Assembly (NCBI RefSeq): GCF_902635505.1
Contig: NC_045427.1
Location: 598,937,665 to 599,001,664, forward strand
Origin: Sarcophilus harrisii
Taxonomy: Eukaryota > Chordata > Mammalia > Dasyuromorphia > Dasyuridae
DNA length: 64,000 bases
Direction of reading: 5' to 3'
The notes under the pieces are model-generated. The model was given only the letters and a program-made list of their open reading frames with translations. It did not search any database and was not told the origin of the DNA. The position numbers and the translations under genes are program-made. Each line of letters opens with the position of its first letter. Positions within the stretch are counted from its first letter, which is position 1. This document shows positions 32,336 through 43,795 of this stretch, piece after piece.

Positions 32336-34940
32336 AGTCTTTTCAGCATCTAGTGATATAGCCATATGTTTTTAAAAATTATTTATATTAATTTTTTTAT
32401 TTTATTATCTTGATAGTTTTTATTATATTGTTCCAAGTCTATATTTCTGGTATAGAGCCATCCAGGTCATATTTCTTTCCACTCTGCTATTGTATCCTAC
32501 TTATTGATATTTTATTTAAAATTTTTACATTGATGTTCATTAGCGATATTGGTCTATAGTTTTCTTCCTCTTTTGTGTCTCCCTGGTTTAGATATTAAGA
32601 CCATACTTGTATCATAAAAAGGGATGGGAAAGGCGCCCTTTTTCTTGTAGTTTATTTTTACAAAAACTATAATGTAATTATTACAAATAATTGTTCTTTG
32701 AATAATTGATATAACTAACTTATAAATTCATTTACTTGAGTTCTTTGGGAGATTATTTATGACATATCCAATTTACCTTTTACTGATATTGGGCTGTTTA
32801 AATAGTGTTTTCTTCATTTGTTAATGTGAGTATTGTGTTTTTACAAGTATTCACCTATTTCAGGGAAAATAATTTTTTGTTATTTCTGATACCTTTTTTT
32901 CAATTGTGGAGTTTCCCTTTTTCACTTTTTATGTGAATGGTTTAGTTTTTTTCTCTTTAAATAAATCATGTTAGCTGTTTATTTGTTTTTTTAAATTCTC
33001 CTTGTTAATTTTCAACTTAATATTAATTTTTCTTTCAATTTTATTATTATTTTTAACTATTAAAATTTCTACTTTTTATTTAGAAAATGTCAGACTTGCT
33101 GTTTTTCAAGCTTTTAAAATCCTGTGACTGGTTCAATGATTTGTTCTTTTTTATTGATAAAAAACATTTAGAAATATATTTATTTTCATCTCAGAACTGC
33201 TTTTCCTATACTCCTGAAATTTTGGTGCATTTTCTGATTATATATTTTTATTTATTTAAAATTTCTAATCTTTTGACCAATAAAGTCTTTATTGGTTGTT
33301 TGGACTCCAAGTATTTCTAAATTATTTTAAGGGTCTTATATTTAGCATAATTTTATTATTTCAAGATTGGTAAATGATTTAGCATTGCTCAGTTTTTGCA
33401 TTTTTTGGTGATATCTTTATGTCCTAATAAATGGTCACGTTTTATAAAGACATCCTGTACTTGAAAAGTAAGTAAATTTCATGGTATTCCTATTAAGTAA
33501 TCAACAGAGAGGTATTATTTTTAATTTTTCTTAAGGTACTTCCCTTCTTTATTGTTTTTCTTTTAGTTTGCTTATTCTTGTCCTGAAAATTAAATTATTT
33601 ATTAATATCTATATGTGATTATGATTTTTCTGTGGTTTCTTTAAATTTAATATAATTCCCTTGCTCTTCTCTTTTTATTTTATCTGTATTTATCTCACCA
33701 TTATGTAAAATCTTGATTTCTATTCCTGCTTTTTATTTTTAGCTGAAGCCTAATAGAATTTCTCCTAGTCCCTCATTTTAACTGTATGTGAATCTTTGTG
33801 TTTTATGTGTTTCTTGTATAAAGCATGTTGATAGATTAGAATTTTACTTTCTAATCTGTTCTGCTATTATTTCCCATTTTGTGGGTAAATAAATTCCATT
33901 AGTTTTTACAATGAAAGTTGCTAATCATCTATTTATCTCTATCTTGTCCTCTTCCTTTCTTTGGTCCTGGTTTTATTTTTATAAGTAAGAAATTGATAAA
34001 CAAGTGAGAGCTTTTCTGATGTAATCTGATAAATGAAATAGCCTTTTCCTTTCTTTTGCATTTTATTTCTTTTCCTCAACTTTGATCCCAGCTTTTTATT
34101 CTTTTTTGCTTTCTTTTGAATCCTCTTCTCCTATTTTTCTCACCAAAGTTTAAATTCCATTTATCTATAACTATTCCCTTATCAAAATTGCCTTCTTAGA
34201 ATCTTCTATATCCCTTACTTGGTTTCATCTTCTCCTATTCCCCTTTTGAGTTTACTGAATTTTTAAACTAAGAACTTGTGTGTGTACATGTAATTGTGTC
34301 CAATGTTTATTTAACTGATATAAATATAGGGTTCATGGGGTTCTCATTAGCCCTACCCTTTCTATTTAATTATATACTATTTATGTTGTGATTTCCTTCC
34401 CCTTCATCTCTTCCCAGAATATTCCCCTATCCTTCCCATTTAAATCTTCTCCTGTGACCATGAAAGCAAACAACATTATCTAATGATGACTTATCTTTTT
34501 AAAAATTTTCTATATTTCTAAAAAATGTTAAGTTTATGAGAAGATGGGTTCTTATGTTCCTATTAATATGTTAGAAATTACTTCCCACATTAATTAAATA
34601 CTTTTCAATTAAACATATATATGGATCTTTCTATGTTTCTTTTTATTCCTGCATTTCCATTTCAAAATGTCCGTTTATTTCTGGCCTTTTTATTAAGAAT
34701 ATTTAGGAATTCCCTGTTCTATTAAAGTTCCAGTTATTCCTTGAAGTGTAATGTTTAGTTTTTTTTCAAATAGGTTATTCTTCATTGAAACCTTTAGCTT
34801 TTGCCTTTTGGAATATCATATCCCAAGCTCATTTCTTCTAGTATCACCTGCTAAATCTTGTGTGATCCTTTTTATGACTCTTAATTCCTTTTTTTTTTTT
34901 TGACTTCTTATAACATTTTCTTTAATTTTCAACTTCTAGA
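32336..34940 (-). mobile_element. L1, ORF2 (RT and EN) through the ORF1 3' part
   Basis: The left part is reversed reverse transcriptase region: 'ttttcagcatctagtgatat', 'acattgatgttcattagcga', 'tattggtctatagttttctt', 'accatacttgtatcataaaa'. The right part (34740-34940) is reversed ORF1 end: 'ttttggaatatcatatccca', 'cctgctaaatcttgtgtgat', 'cttataacattttctttaat'. Between them lie the endonuclease region and a linker. Stops are frequent. It continues beyond the inserted L1 tail. Confidence 0.75.
34381..34584 (+). repeat. 204-bp duplication, copy A
   Basis: Begins 'ttatgttgtgatttccttcc' and ends 'agaaattacttc'. It matches 37364-37567 base for base without indels and with two differences (at 34492 and 34577). 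Copy A lies in the linker between ORF2 and ORF1 of the antisense L1. Confidence 0.97.
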
Positions 34941-34947
34941 TTTAAGC

Positions 34948-35352
34948 TATTATATTTACAAGATTATGGGGTAATTAATTCTGATGGACTTAGCTCTTTT
35001 CAACAATGAGGGGATTCAAGACAATTCTAATAGACTTGTCTGGGATAGAGTCATTTGCATCCAGAAAGAGGACTACGGGACTGAATATCACAATATAGTT
35101 TTTTCATCTTTTTTTGTCATTGTTTGCTTGTTTTTTTCTCATTTTTTCCCTTTTGATCTGATTTTTCTTATGCATCATGATAATGTAGAAATGTGTGTAG
35201 AAGAATTGTACATGTTTAACATAGATTACTTGCTGTCTAGGGGAAAGGGTGGGAGAAGGAAGGGAGAAAAATGTGGAACACAAGGTTTTGCAGGATGAAT
35301 GTTGAAAACACTTTGCATGTATTTTGAAAATAAAAATCTATTAAAAAAAACA
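34948..35352 (+). mobile_element. L1 3' UTR, 5'-truncated insertion
   Basis: 'acaagattatggggtaatta', 'ctgatggacttagctctttt', 'caacaatgaggggattcaag', 'gtctaggggaaagggtggg', 'gttttgcaggatgaatgttg', 'ttttgaaaataaaaatctat', A run. The host L1's ORF1 text stops before it and resumes after it. Confidence 0.93.
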
Positions 35353-35510
35353 AACTCATGTTCGCAGAATTTTTCATTTTTGTTTCTTTCAGGAGAGATT
35401 TGATGAATTTGGTTTTCTGTTTTTAATTCTTTTCTCTTATTCTAAGATATATAGGTGTTTTTCTTCTCTCCCCTGAAACTTTGAGGTGATTTATTTACCA
35501 AATCTATCAT
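35353..35510 (-). mobile_element. L1 ORF1, continuation of 32336-34940
   Basis: 'atttttcatttttgtttctt', 'tcaggagagatttgatgaat' and 'ttcttttctcttattctaag' correspond to 'ttttgggatctctttcaggaggtgatcggtgaat...gattctagg' of reversed ORF1. Confidence 0.55.
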
Positions 35511-35779
35511 CATATATGCTGGAAAGAATTATCATTGAATTGTCTTTAAGATATGCTATAATTTACACCTTTAATATTGTCTTTCTATTCAAATGATTAA
35601 CATTTTATAGTGTCTTGTGTCTATTTGTTTGAATCAATGAAGAAAATACCTAGGGATTAAAAAAAAACATTATTCAGGTAAAGTATATCACAAAGTTTGA
35701 ATATTTATAAGATTTATGGCCTCATCAATATGGTTACTCTCTTCACCAATAGAAAAGGTTCCCTTTATGATGAGTTTCT

Positions 35780-36045
35780 TTTAAAAATTATTTATTTTTT
35801 TTCTAAACTTCAGAAATAAAACTAGCATTCTGAGTAAGAAAAGGGTGATTGTATATGAAATTGCAAAGTTATTATGTATAACTTGCCATTCCTTTTAAAT
35901 ATATAATAGGGTTATTATGTAACTTTGTTTTTCCTTTTTTTCTTCCATCTCTCCACCCATAAGATGATTAGCATTTGCGCGCACACACACACACACATAC
36001 ACAGTTTTGTAGTTTGTTAAAATATAATGTCCATCCTTTTATGAA
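35780..36045 (-). mobile_element. 3' end of another old L1 family, with CA repeat
   Basis: 'ttctaaacttcagaaataaa', 'actagcattctgagtaagaa', 'gaaattgcaaagttattatg', 'tataacttgccattcctttt', 'aaatatataatagggttatt' match a reversed L1 end that carries a CA repeat (35977-36002). It is nested in the reversed ORF1. Confidence 0.5.
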
Positions 36046-36484
36046 TATGGGTTATAGATAGTTTGATAATTCTTAGATTATAGCATCTTGGACTATTTTT
36101 AAGTCAGTTGTTTTCATATTAAATTTCTTCTAGTTTTCAAGTTTTTTATTTTGTTCATTTTTTTTGAGACATCATTTCCTATTTGGCTCATTATAATTAA
36201 TTTTTGGGTGACATTTTTCACCATCTGTTTTTAGGTGTCAGTTATCCTTACTATTGTTTTCTATTGTTTATTATTTTTTTAAAAAAATTTCCTCGATATT
36301 CCTGTAATTTCTGTGCCAAATCATATTTTAATTTGAGCCTTTAGTTAGGTTTGTTGAGGTGTTCTATTCTCTTCAGTTTCATTCTTGGGAATTTCTCAAA
36401 CCAGATTACTTTCTCATGGTTAAGGGTTTTTCTTGAGTTGCTCATCTCATCTACTTCAGTATTTAAATTTGGTGGGCCTACAGC
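36046..36484 (-). mobile_element. L1 ORF1 and 5' part, continuation
   Basis: 'tagattatagcatcttggac', 'ttttaagtcagttgttttca', 'caagttttttattttgttca' and 'gagacatcatttcctatttg' follow the reversed coiled-coil region of ORF1; the rest leads towards the N-terminus. Confidence 0.55.
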
Positions 36485-36485
36485 A

Positions 36486-36880
36486 AGATTATTTGATGAT
36501 CAATTCTGGTGGATGTGGTTCTCTTCAACAATGAAATGATTCAGGCCCATTCCAATGGTCTTGTGATGAAGAGAGCTATCTATACCCAGAGAGAGGACTG
36601 TGGGAACTGAGTGTGGATCACAACAATTTTCAGTCTTTTTGTTGCTGTTTGATTGCATTTAATTTCTTTCTTATTTTTTCTTTTTGATCCTTTTCTTGTG
36701 CACTATGAAATTTGTGGAAATACATACAGAAGAATTTCATGTTTAACATAGATTGGATTAATTTCCATTGGGGGGAAGAGAGGGAATAGAGGGGTAAATT
36801 TACAACACAAGATTTTGTAAGGGTGAATGTTGAAAATTATCCATGTAAATACTTTGAAAATAAAAAGCTTTAAAAAAGAA
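36486..36880 (+). mobile_element. L1 3' UTR, 5'-truncated insertion
   Basis: 'cagcaagattatttgatgat', 'ctggtggatgtggttctctt', 'cagagagaggactgtgggaa', 'cacaagattttgtaagggtg', 'aaaataaaaagctttaaaaa'. 'taaatttgg' (36463-36472 and about 36882-36891) flanks it as a probable target-site duplication. Confidence 0.93.
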
Positions 36881-36891
36881 ATAAATTTGGG

Positions 36892-37363
36892 TCAGACTCT
36901 TCAACTGAATGATATAGGTACAAACTATCTGAATCTGAGTGTAGTGGTCCAAAGTATGTTCCTCTTTAGGACTGCTTTCATGTTAGGCTGTGTCTGGGAT
37001 TCCCTCTTGGTAGAAAACTCTGGGACTTCTCTTAGCTTTAGGCTTTGCCTATGGTCCTTCACTCTTGCTACTCTACTGTACTATCACTACAGGTTGTAAT
37101 GACTTCTTGGTTGAGCTTTTCCTAGGTCATTTCTCCTGAACCTGATTTTTAAAAAGATCTATCCAGAGCATGAAAAGGATGTTCTCTTCTGCTGGGACTT
37201 CAGCATCCACATACTTTGTGCCTCTTTATCTGAGTGGGTTCAGGATGAGAATACTGTTCTGGATCAATGGAAGCCTCCTAAGCATCCCTTTCTTTACCCA
37301 TCTCCTCCCCTAAACTATCCAGCTTATCAATTTCATTTTCTGCACAAAACTCTGGGTGCAGAG
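36892..37363 (-). mobile_element. probable L1 5' region
   Basis: Higher G+C than its neighbours. Phrases such as 'cactcttgctactctactgt', 'actatcactacaggttgtaa' and 'cttcttggttgagcttttcc' resemble reversed marsupial L1 5' UTR. It is cut by copy B of the 204-bp duplication. Confidence 0.5.
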
Positions 37364-37567
37364 TTATGTTGTGATTTCCTTCCCCTTCATCTCTTCCCAG
37401 AATATTCCCCTATCCTTCCCATTTAAATCTTCTCCTGTGACCATGAAAGCAAACAACATTATCTAATGATGACTTGTCTTTTTAAAAATTTTCTATATTT
37501 CTAAAAAATGTTAAGTTTATGAGAAGATGGGTTCTTATGTTCCTATTAATATGTTAGAAGTTACTTC
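37364..37567 (+). repeat. 204-bp duplication, copy B
   Basis: Same length and orientation as 34381-34584, two substitutions. It lies inside what looks like the 5' UTR of the same antisense L1, where this linker text does not belong, so B is the likely inserted copy. No A tail and no flanking duplication are visible. Confidence 0.97.
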
Positions 37568-37720
37568 TTTACTCATGCTTTAGCTAGGGGACCCTATAAG
37601 TGAATCCTTTAATTTATATCCAGAGTGATGAATTTCTAACCTCCACTGAAGTGTTTGGGGTTGGTGGGAGGAATTTGGTCTCCTCTGCATCCTATCAACT
37701 TCCATCTTCCCTTAATCTCC
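37568..37720 (-). mobile_element. probable L1 5' end
   Basis: 'tgtttggggttggtgggagg', 'aatttggtctcctctgcatc' and 'cttccatcttccc' reverse to a typical L1 start with a 'gggaagatgga'-like opening. Confidence 0.45.
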
Positions 37721-38110
37721 CCTCACCTCTATTTAATGAGTAGTCTGAAAGAGGTGGAGCAGCAAAGTGTCATGGAAGGTATCTGGTCCCCTGAGACTGA
37801 GATTGCTACTGGAATGTATAATTATAATCTGAGCAAGCTCTTCTTTGCATGCTGTGCAGCAAAATCTGAGAGCTTCGTGATGATAATTAAATTGTGTCAC
37901 TTCAATGTAAAAGCAAACGGAGACAGCAAGTAAACAATATCATGGTAATGTAATTGGGAAGGCAAAACAACAGTTATCTTATATTCATCAGTGATTTTAA
38001 GAGCCTAGTTTAGTAGCAGGTGCTTAATTTGCTATTATGAAATTTTAGGTGAATTCTCTGGAAGTTCTATCAGACTGTTAGGCTTATTCTGTGCTTCCTC
38101 CTTGGTAGAT
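37721..38110. other. repeat-poor DNA, possible conserved element
   Basis: No repeat recognised. The segment 37840-37960 contains 'gatgataattaaattgtgtc' and 'aagtaaacaatatcatggta', homeodomain- and forkhead-like words, in balanced base composition. Confidence 0.3.
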
Positions 38111-38114
38111 TTAT

Positions 38115-38228
38115 TCATTCAAGATAACATTTATTGACTGTCTACTATGTGTTAAATGTTGTGCAGTTGTTGGAATACTAAGATGAATAAGTCATAGTCT
38201 CTGGCCCCAATTATATTCCATTTAGTTT
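38115..38228 (-). mobile_element. L2 3' terminus
   Basis: 'gataacatttattgactgtc', 'tactatgtgttaaatgttgt', 'ggccccaattatattcc'. Confidence 0.8.
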
Positions 38229-38545
38229 TTCCTAAATGCTTTGTTGACAACTTGAGTCATGAAAGAACTGTACTTTTAGAAGAAATAGAAGGAAATAATC
38301 ACAACTCTAAGGTCATCATGAATTTTTTTTCCTGCTTTATCCTCCTTTCAGAAATGCATTCTAATCTGATCTAATCATATCTTTTATAACCAATGTAATC
38401 ATATTTTTTGACCATGATTCATTTGCTACTGATCAAAGTTCCTCCAGATCTAATCAACAAAGGACCATGTTGCAAAGGAGAACTAAGAGAATGTGATTTT
38501 GCAATCTTTAAGTTAGCAATAACAGGGAAGCTTAATACTAGACAT
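38229..38545. other. unassigned DNA
   Basis: No repeat recognised; the 66-codon frame (38408-38608) runs into the adjacent L3. Confidence 0.45.
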
Positions 38546-38985
38546 CCCTCTCAGAGAATCAGAAGATTTCAGATATGTAAGGAGCTTAAAGTCCAATTTC
38601 ATAATTGAAAAACATCTTCATTTCAGCAGTTCAGAGTAACCATCTACTTTTTGCTTGTCGACCTCTGTTGAAAAGGAACATACAATGTCTCCTGGTCCTT
38701 CACTACATTTTTGAATGTTTCTAATTGTTAGGAATTTTTCCTTAAATCAAACCAAATTTTTTATTTTTGCATATTTTACCTTTTGCTCTTAATTCTGCAT
38801 GCTAAAACGAATGTAACCTATTTAATCACTTTTCAATATAATACTCTTTTGGTTAAGGGATGCTAACTATAATGATCCTTCTTTCTAAGTCTTTCACTTT
38901 CTAAATATTTCTAGTTTCTTCATTGAACCTCACATAGCATTGACTTAACTTCCCTCACCATCTGGTTGCCCGGAGTTCCTTATCA
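38546..38985 (-). mobile_element. L3/CR1 LINE 3' UTR
   Basis: 'cctctcagagaatcagaaga', 'agcttaaagtccaatttcat', 'gcttgtcgacctctgttgaa', 'tttctaattgttaggaattt', 'ttccttaaatcaaaccaaat', 'gcattgacttaacttccctc', 'accatctggttgccc', the L3 3' end in reverse. Confidence 0.85.
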
Positions 38986-39345
38986 GATAAGATTCTCTCA
39001 ATCTCCCCAGATCCCCTATTTCTCTGTGTTCCTGGTAGGTGAAAGTTACGTGATCCAGGTTGCAGCTACCTTTGAACTCAACCAGCCCAAGATTCCTTGA
39101 TTTTTCTGTGGAGCTATCTTAAAGGTGTTAACTCTTCCCACTAATTAATCCCTGATCTCAAGGTCTTTTCTTCTTTCTTCAATTCTTTTTGGATTGTCCC
39201 AGGAGGACTACTGTGCTGCCCCGAGTCTTATTTATTTTTCACCAATCTATGTTCATTCTATGGCACATTTTTGTTTTGTTTGGGGGGAAATCTGGAGAAC
39301 TTGGGATTTTCTCACCTACTCTTCCATCTTCCCAGAATACTCCCC
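38986..39345 (-). mobile_element. L1 5' end (5' UTR)
   Basis: Reverse complement starts 'ggagtattctgggaagatgg', 'aagagtaggtgagaaaatcc', continues 'atttccccccaaacaaaac' and leads into 'gggctggttgagttcaaagg'. This looks like the true start of a marsupial L1, but no ORF1 follows; it ends against the L3. Confidence 0.6.
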
Positions 39346-41085
39346 TACAAATTTTCTACAAGAATATCATGAAATATTTTCTCTGACATTTTGCTAAGTT
39401 CTATATAAAATTTTACCAAGATGTATCCTGTGTATGATAACAGGCTTCAAAAAGTCCTGAGAAACTATAGATCTGATTTTTTAGCCCAATTCTTTTAAAT
39501 CGAGATTTATGGAAAACAAAAGGTGGTGGTTGATTACAAGAAATTACAAGCAATGTTGCATGAATATCAAAAAATCTTGCTCATTGTTATGGTCCTGAGA
39601 CTATAATGGAGACCTAAGGAAGCATGTAAGAGAAGCTAGAGAAAATGAGGATTGCAAAACCATAAATGATTCCTTGTCTTCCAAGTCAGTGATACAAGAA
39701 TATCATCAGATAAGAGAACTTATAATGAGGGCTAGTTGCCCTATTACTAAATGAACATATAAATTAATGGCATAGCATATGGAAAGGGCAAAAGTGATTC
39801 TTGGAAGGACAAGGAAGAATTGCTATTGAAATCAGAATTCTTTTTATATCTATGTCTGTCATATTTAATATCCCTCTTTCCATGCTCCCCCTCACACATG
39901 GGAATACAGAATAATTGTATAAAAGAAGGGAGGGATTGATTTTCTTGCCTGTTCCCAGCTTAGTATATACTACAGAATGTAATAATAGAAAATGAAGCTT
40001 TAATGTTTAAACAAGGTATTGACATGGTGTTATCCCTTTAGGAAATATGAACAACAATTTTCTCCAAATCAGAGGATGCAAACCAATAGCCAGGTTAAAA
40101 TATAGGTCATGCTGTGAAGTGTTTTAAATATTCAAGTCCTATAAACAGCTAACAATTTGGTAGTTTGAAAGAAGAGGTGAAAAAAAAAACCAGCAGTTGG
40201 GGAAGGATCCAGATTTCTGTTCCTTGGTAGGAAAAGGGAATTTTACCTCTTTCCTACATCATTAGCCATGCAGCCACCAGTTCATTAACTTAGGCAGCAG
40301 AGGTCTTATACCTAAAGGGAAGCATTGAATAGACTCCACAGGAGACAAGGGAATTTGAAGCCCTAAAACAGAGGAGTGAGTAGCTTTAGTCACCTGTGTA
40401 CTCTTCATGTGCTTTCTTAATACCATTGTAATCTAATTTGTACATACTCTTCCCATGGATCTGTGTGTATTTCTGGAAGAGGGGGCTCTAGGTCCATGGA
40501 GGGAGTATTTCATAACTCCTGTTCTTACAATGCTATTTAAATAAATATCTTACTTGATTGTGTCTATTGCCTTATGATTAAAAAGCAAGATGCTATCGTG
40601 AACTGATTAGTAATAGTAATAAGAATAGTTGTGTATAGAGTACCCTGAGATAGTATTCCAACTCTGTGACCTAAATGGCAGAAGTGACAACAGTTTTAGG
40701 AAAACAATTTCATTGAGGGAATCCTGAAGTAAAATGATGAATATAGAGTTAACAAAGGAGCAAAGAAAGCATCCAGCCTAAATTATGCTATTTTTCTGTG
40801 CTGTCTCCCAGGGTTTCTCTACATGGTTTTGGTCAGTTTTAGTTACTCAAGCAGAGGTTAATTACCTAACCAAGCAGCTGTAGAGTGAGGTAATAGCCGT
40901 TATGACCAAAGCTATGGCTTGTGGAAGGACCAGGCATTCCCTGGTTGTGTATTCTTTGAGAAGTTAATTGCTAATTCCCATACTATAAGTTAAAAAAAAA
41001 TGATAAATTTGTTCCTTGTCCTTGTGGGGAATATGTGTAAATTAGTAGATGGGTTCCTAGGACATATCTCTCTAGATCCTAGAGT
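39346..41085. other. unassigned DNA, with a possible old LTR-like stretch
   Basis: No family is assigned for most of it. The part 40370-40580 has an LTR-like cast: 'tctggaagagggggctctag', then an AATAAA word at about 40542 and a T/G-rich end. I could not find the terminal TG/CA pair or a partner, so this is a weak suggestion of an ancient solo LTR. The part 40800-40990 is repeat-poor and more balanced in composition. Confidence 0.3.
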
Positions 41086-41087
41086 TA

Positions 41088-41285
41088 AAAATCTTAGAGC
41101 TGAAATAGATTTTAAAAATCACCTTTTCCAATCCCATCATTTTTATGGATGAGTAAACTGAAATCCAAAGAGGATAAATAATTTGATCAAAGTCACACGG
41201 AGAGTAAGTAGAAAGAGATGGAATTCAAATTAGGTCTGCTATACTTGGTATCTCTGTTTTCCTTGATGCTTATTCTCCAAATGAC
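41088..41285 (-). mobile_element. THER1/MIR3 SINE
   Basis: 'gatcctagagttaaaaatct', 'tagagctgaaatagatttta', 'atgagtaaactgaaatccaa', 'gatcaaagtcacacggagag', 'ggaattcaaattaggtctgc'. Confidence 0.85.
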
Positions 41286-42335
41286 TTTGAATTAGTTATA
41301 GTTATTAATGAGTACTCTCTTAACATTACATTCCTGTTTGTATCCCTCTTCCCCTAGAAATTTGCTTTCCATTAGAGGAATTTCTAAAGTGCTTCCCCAT
41401 CCCCACAGATTTATATCAAAGGTGATAGAGAAAACAATTTGGGGTAAGAAATTCTGCCCTATATCCCTCAGATGAGAACACTTAAGTATCCCTCTATTGT
41501 ACTTGTTTATACAGTTAGTCCTAATTCAGCCTTTGCTATGCCTCTCTAATCCTTAGAGCTTACTTTATTGGGAACTTCCCCCCTCCTTGACAGATTTAGG
41601 GAACCATTTTATTGCAAATTCTTTTCCCAAGTACATGACAGGGATGGCCTCTCACACAAAATTGTAATTCATGAGGAAACAGAGCAAAGAAAGATTTGAA
41701 TTAATAAATCTTCTAAGATTTGGTTGGAAGAAGTTTCAATGGGTTCTCTGTGTTGATGGGACATGTCTTTGCTAATATCATTATGTAACCTGTCAGAAAT
41801 GAAATTGCATGTCAGGAGAAGGTGCATAATCCTATAAATAATTAGTATTTCCATTTTCTAAAGCAAATTGATAAATCTCAGGTCTTACTCAGTCCTTGCA
41901 GTCTAAGGTGTTTCATCAGACTTGATGGTTTAATTCAATTTATTAATTTGTCTCACTGAATAATGCCCCCCTCCCCACACCACTGAACTGAATCTTACAC
42001 ACTGCCCGCAAAAGACTGACACTCCTTTATGACAATTAGAGTTTCTTATTATAGAAAGGTTGAAATTGTCTTGTCCTTCATATTTTTTTCTTTCTCCTTC
42101 AACTCCTCCTCTTCAAAATGCACTAATTATATATTGGTTTCTTTTCATAGAAATTACAGAGCTTAAAAACCCTAAACTTAAGGCTTTCTTTAAAATAAAA
42201 ATTGATTCCTTATATCAAAGATACTGGCATAACTTTGACCACAGCTAGCAATAGATGATACTTTGGTCTCATCGCCTCATAGATTAAATTTTAAAGAATA
42301 GTATTCATAACCCTTTCCATATTTCAGGATAGTAA
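41286..42335. other. unassigned DNA
   Basis: No repeat family, no exon recognised. Short frames only. Confidence 0.5.
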
Positions 42336-42339
42336 AATT

Positions 42340-42525
42340 GAAAAACATCTCTTGACTTTACTTCTTATACTCTCTACATTCAGAATTCAGAGATTTCTTA
42401 TGTGGTACTTCCACATTCTACCTTGCATTTTAGTTCTTTCTTCCACCACTAGACAGTGTTTTATTTACTCTGGAATCTGCACAATGCATGCAATTAATAG
42501 ATGTTCCATAAATGTATTAAATGGA
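42340..42525 (+). mobile_element. possible L2 3' end, degraded
   Basis: Only the end 'gcaattaatagatgttccat' plus 'aaatgtatta' is L2-like; the body is too diverged to confirm. Confidence 0.35.
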
Positions 42526-42741
42526 GGTCATGATTTCTGGTCATAATCCATTATAAGTGGGTATAAAGACAAGTCATGTAACCTTTTTGTATCCCAGATT
42601 ATTTCTTTCTAAAATGGACATACGAATATTTGTCCTAACTACTCCAGAGTTAGAGCAAATTAATTCATTCATGCCTTAACTTTAAAACTGTTTTGAATAT
42701 TAGAAGCTGCTTCTTAAATATAACCAATTGCCTACTACTAT

Positions 42742-42932
42742 ATTTAATTAAGCAAGAATTTATTAAGTATCTATTAAGTGCAAAACCTCTTTCTAAACTT
42801 GGCAACAAGATACAAAGAGAAAAACTGATCCTGGTACCTTCCTCAAGAAGATTACAATTTAATTGTGAAGATGACAAAATAATGACAAAAATTATTTCAG
42901 ACATCATTATAGGAGGTGAAGGAAACAATTAG
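42742..42932 (-). mobile_element. L2 3' end
   Basis: 'gcaagaatttattaagtatc', 'tattaagtgcaaaacctctt', 'ttcctcaagaagattacaat', 'gacatcattataggaggtga'. Confidence 0.8.
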
Positions 42933-43104
42933 GAATAGGAAACACTGACCCACACTCTTCAGAACAGAGTACTTAGGCATCCAGTTACTCTACCTATTAG
43001 TGGCTCTGAGTCTTTGCTATGTTCCTTTGAGATAGAAAGTTATATGAAAAATAGAATATGATAACTGTATAAGCTGTGTACAAAATCTTATGAGAATAAA
43101 ACAG

Positions 43105-43315
43105 ATTTTCTTAACTTATTTTGGTATCATGAATCCATTTTGCAATGTCTGATGAAATCTATGAATCCCTTCTCAGAATAAGGTTTTTAAAAGTAATAAA
43201 ATGAAATACATAGGATTATAGAGAAAACCAATTATATTGAAATACAGTTATCAAAACATAAAAATATTCACATGTACCAGGTTAAAAATCCATGTTTTAA
43301 AAGATAAATGATTTC
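43105..43315. mobile_element. hAT-like non-autonomous DNA transposon
   Basis: The interior 'ctatgaatcccttctcagaa', 'taaggtttttaaaagtaata', 'aaatacataggattatagag', 'aaaaccaattatattgaaat' matches a widespread mammalian MITE. The degraded inverted ends are 'ttcttaacttattttggtat' and 'taccaggttaaaaatcc'. No transposase is present. Confidence 0.7.
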
Positions 43316-43660
43316 TATTTGGAAAGAATCATCAAGATTTAATGGAGCTATGATAGAAATAGAAGAATAAGTATAATTTTAATAGGCAAACATATGAATT
43401 TGATCAGAGTCATGGGAATGGGAACAGTATTTGGGAAACAGTGGATAAAGTAGTGTGATGGAAATATGTGAAGGAGAATGTTGTAAAATAAGCCTGGAAA
43501 GGTGTAGAGATTTGGAGTATCTTTAGTACCAAGTTGATAAGTCTGAATAATATTTAGAAGTGGGGAATTTGCCTATTTTTCAGCAGTTCTGTGATAAGAC
43601 AAAATCTATGAATAAAGAACATTAGTTTAACAGCAATATATAGAATAGCTTGAAAAGAAA
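43316..43660. other. mostly unassigned; weak antisense L2
   Basis: A short match to reversed L2 may exist at 43485-43560 ('taagcctggaaaggtgtaga'). It is too weak for a separate call. Confidence 0.4.
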
Positions 43661-43663
43661 AAA

Positions 43664-43730
43664 GGAACAAATGTTTATTAAGCACCCACTAGGTGCTATG
43701 TACTTTACAAATACTATTTCATTTGTTGAG
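43664..43730 (-). mobile_element. MIR 3' fragment
   Basis: 'acaaatgtttattaagcacc', 'cactaggtgctatgtacttt', 'acaaatactatttcatttg'. Confidence 0.7.
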
Positions 43731-43744
43731 AATAGAGAATAGAG

Positions 43745-43795
43745 GGAAAGCTGAAAAATGACCAAATTAGGAAATCATCATAAAAGTCAATGCAA
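43745..43795 (-). mobile_element. L2 ORF2 fragment, left of an L1 insertion
   Basis: 'gaccaaattaggaaatcatc' followed by 'ataaaagtcaatgcaa' is the reversed L2 phrase 'gaccaattaggaggctattgcaatagtcc'. It continues at 44513. The last 14 bases (43782-43795) are the duplicated target site. Confidence 0.65.

Noticed and set aside
40370-40580. Possible solo LTR
   Set aside because: Only an AATAAA word and general composition support it; no terminal dinucleotides, no partner and no target duplication were found, so no separate feature was made.
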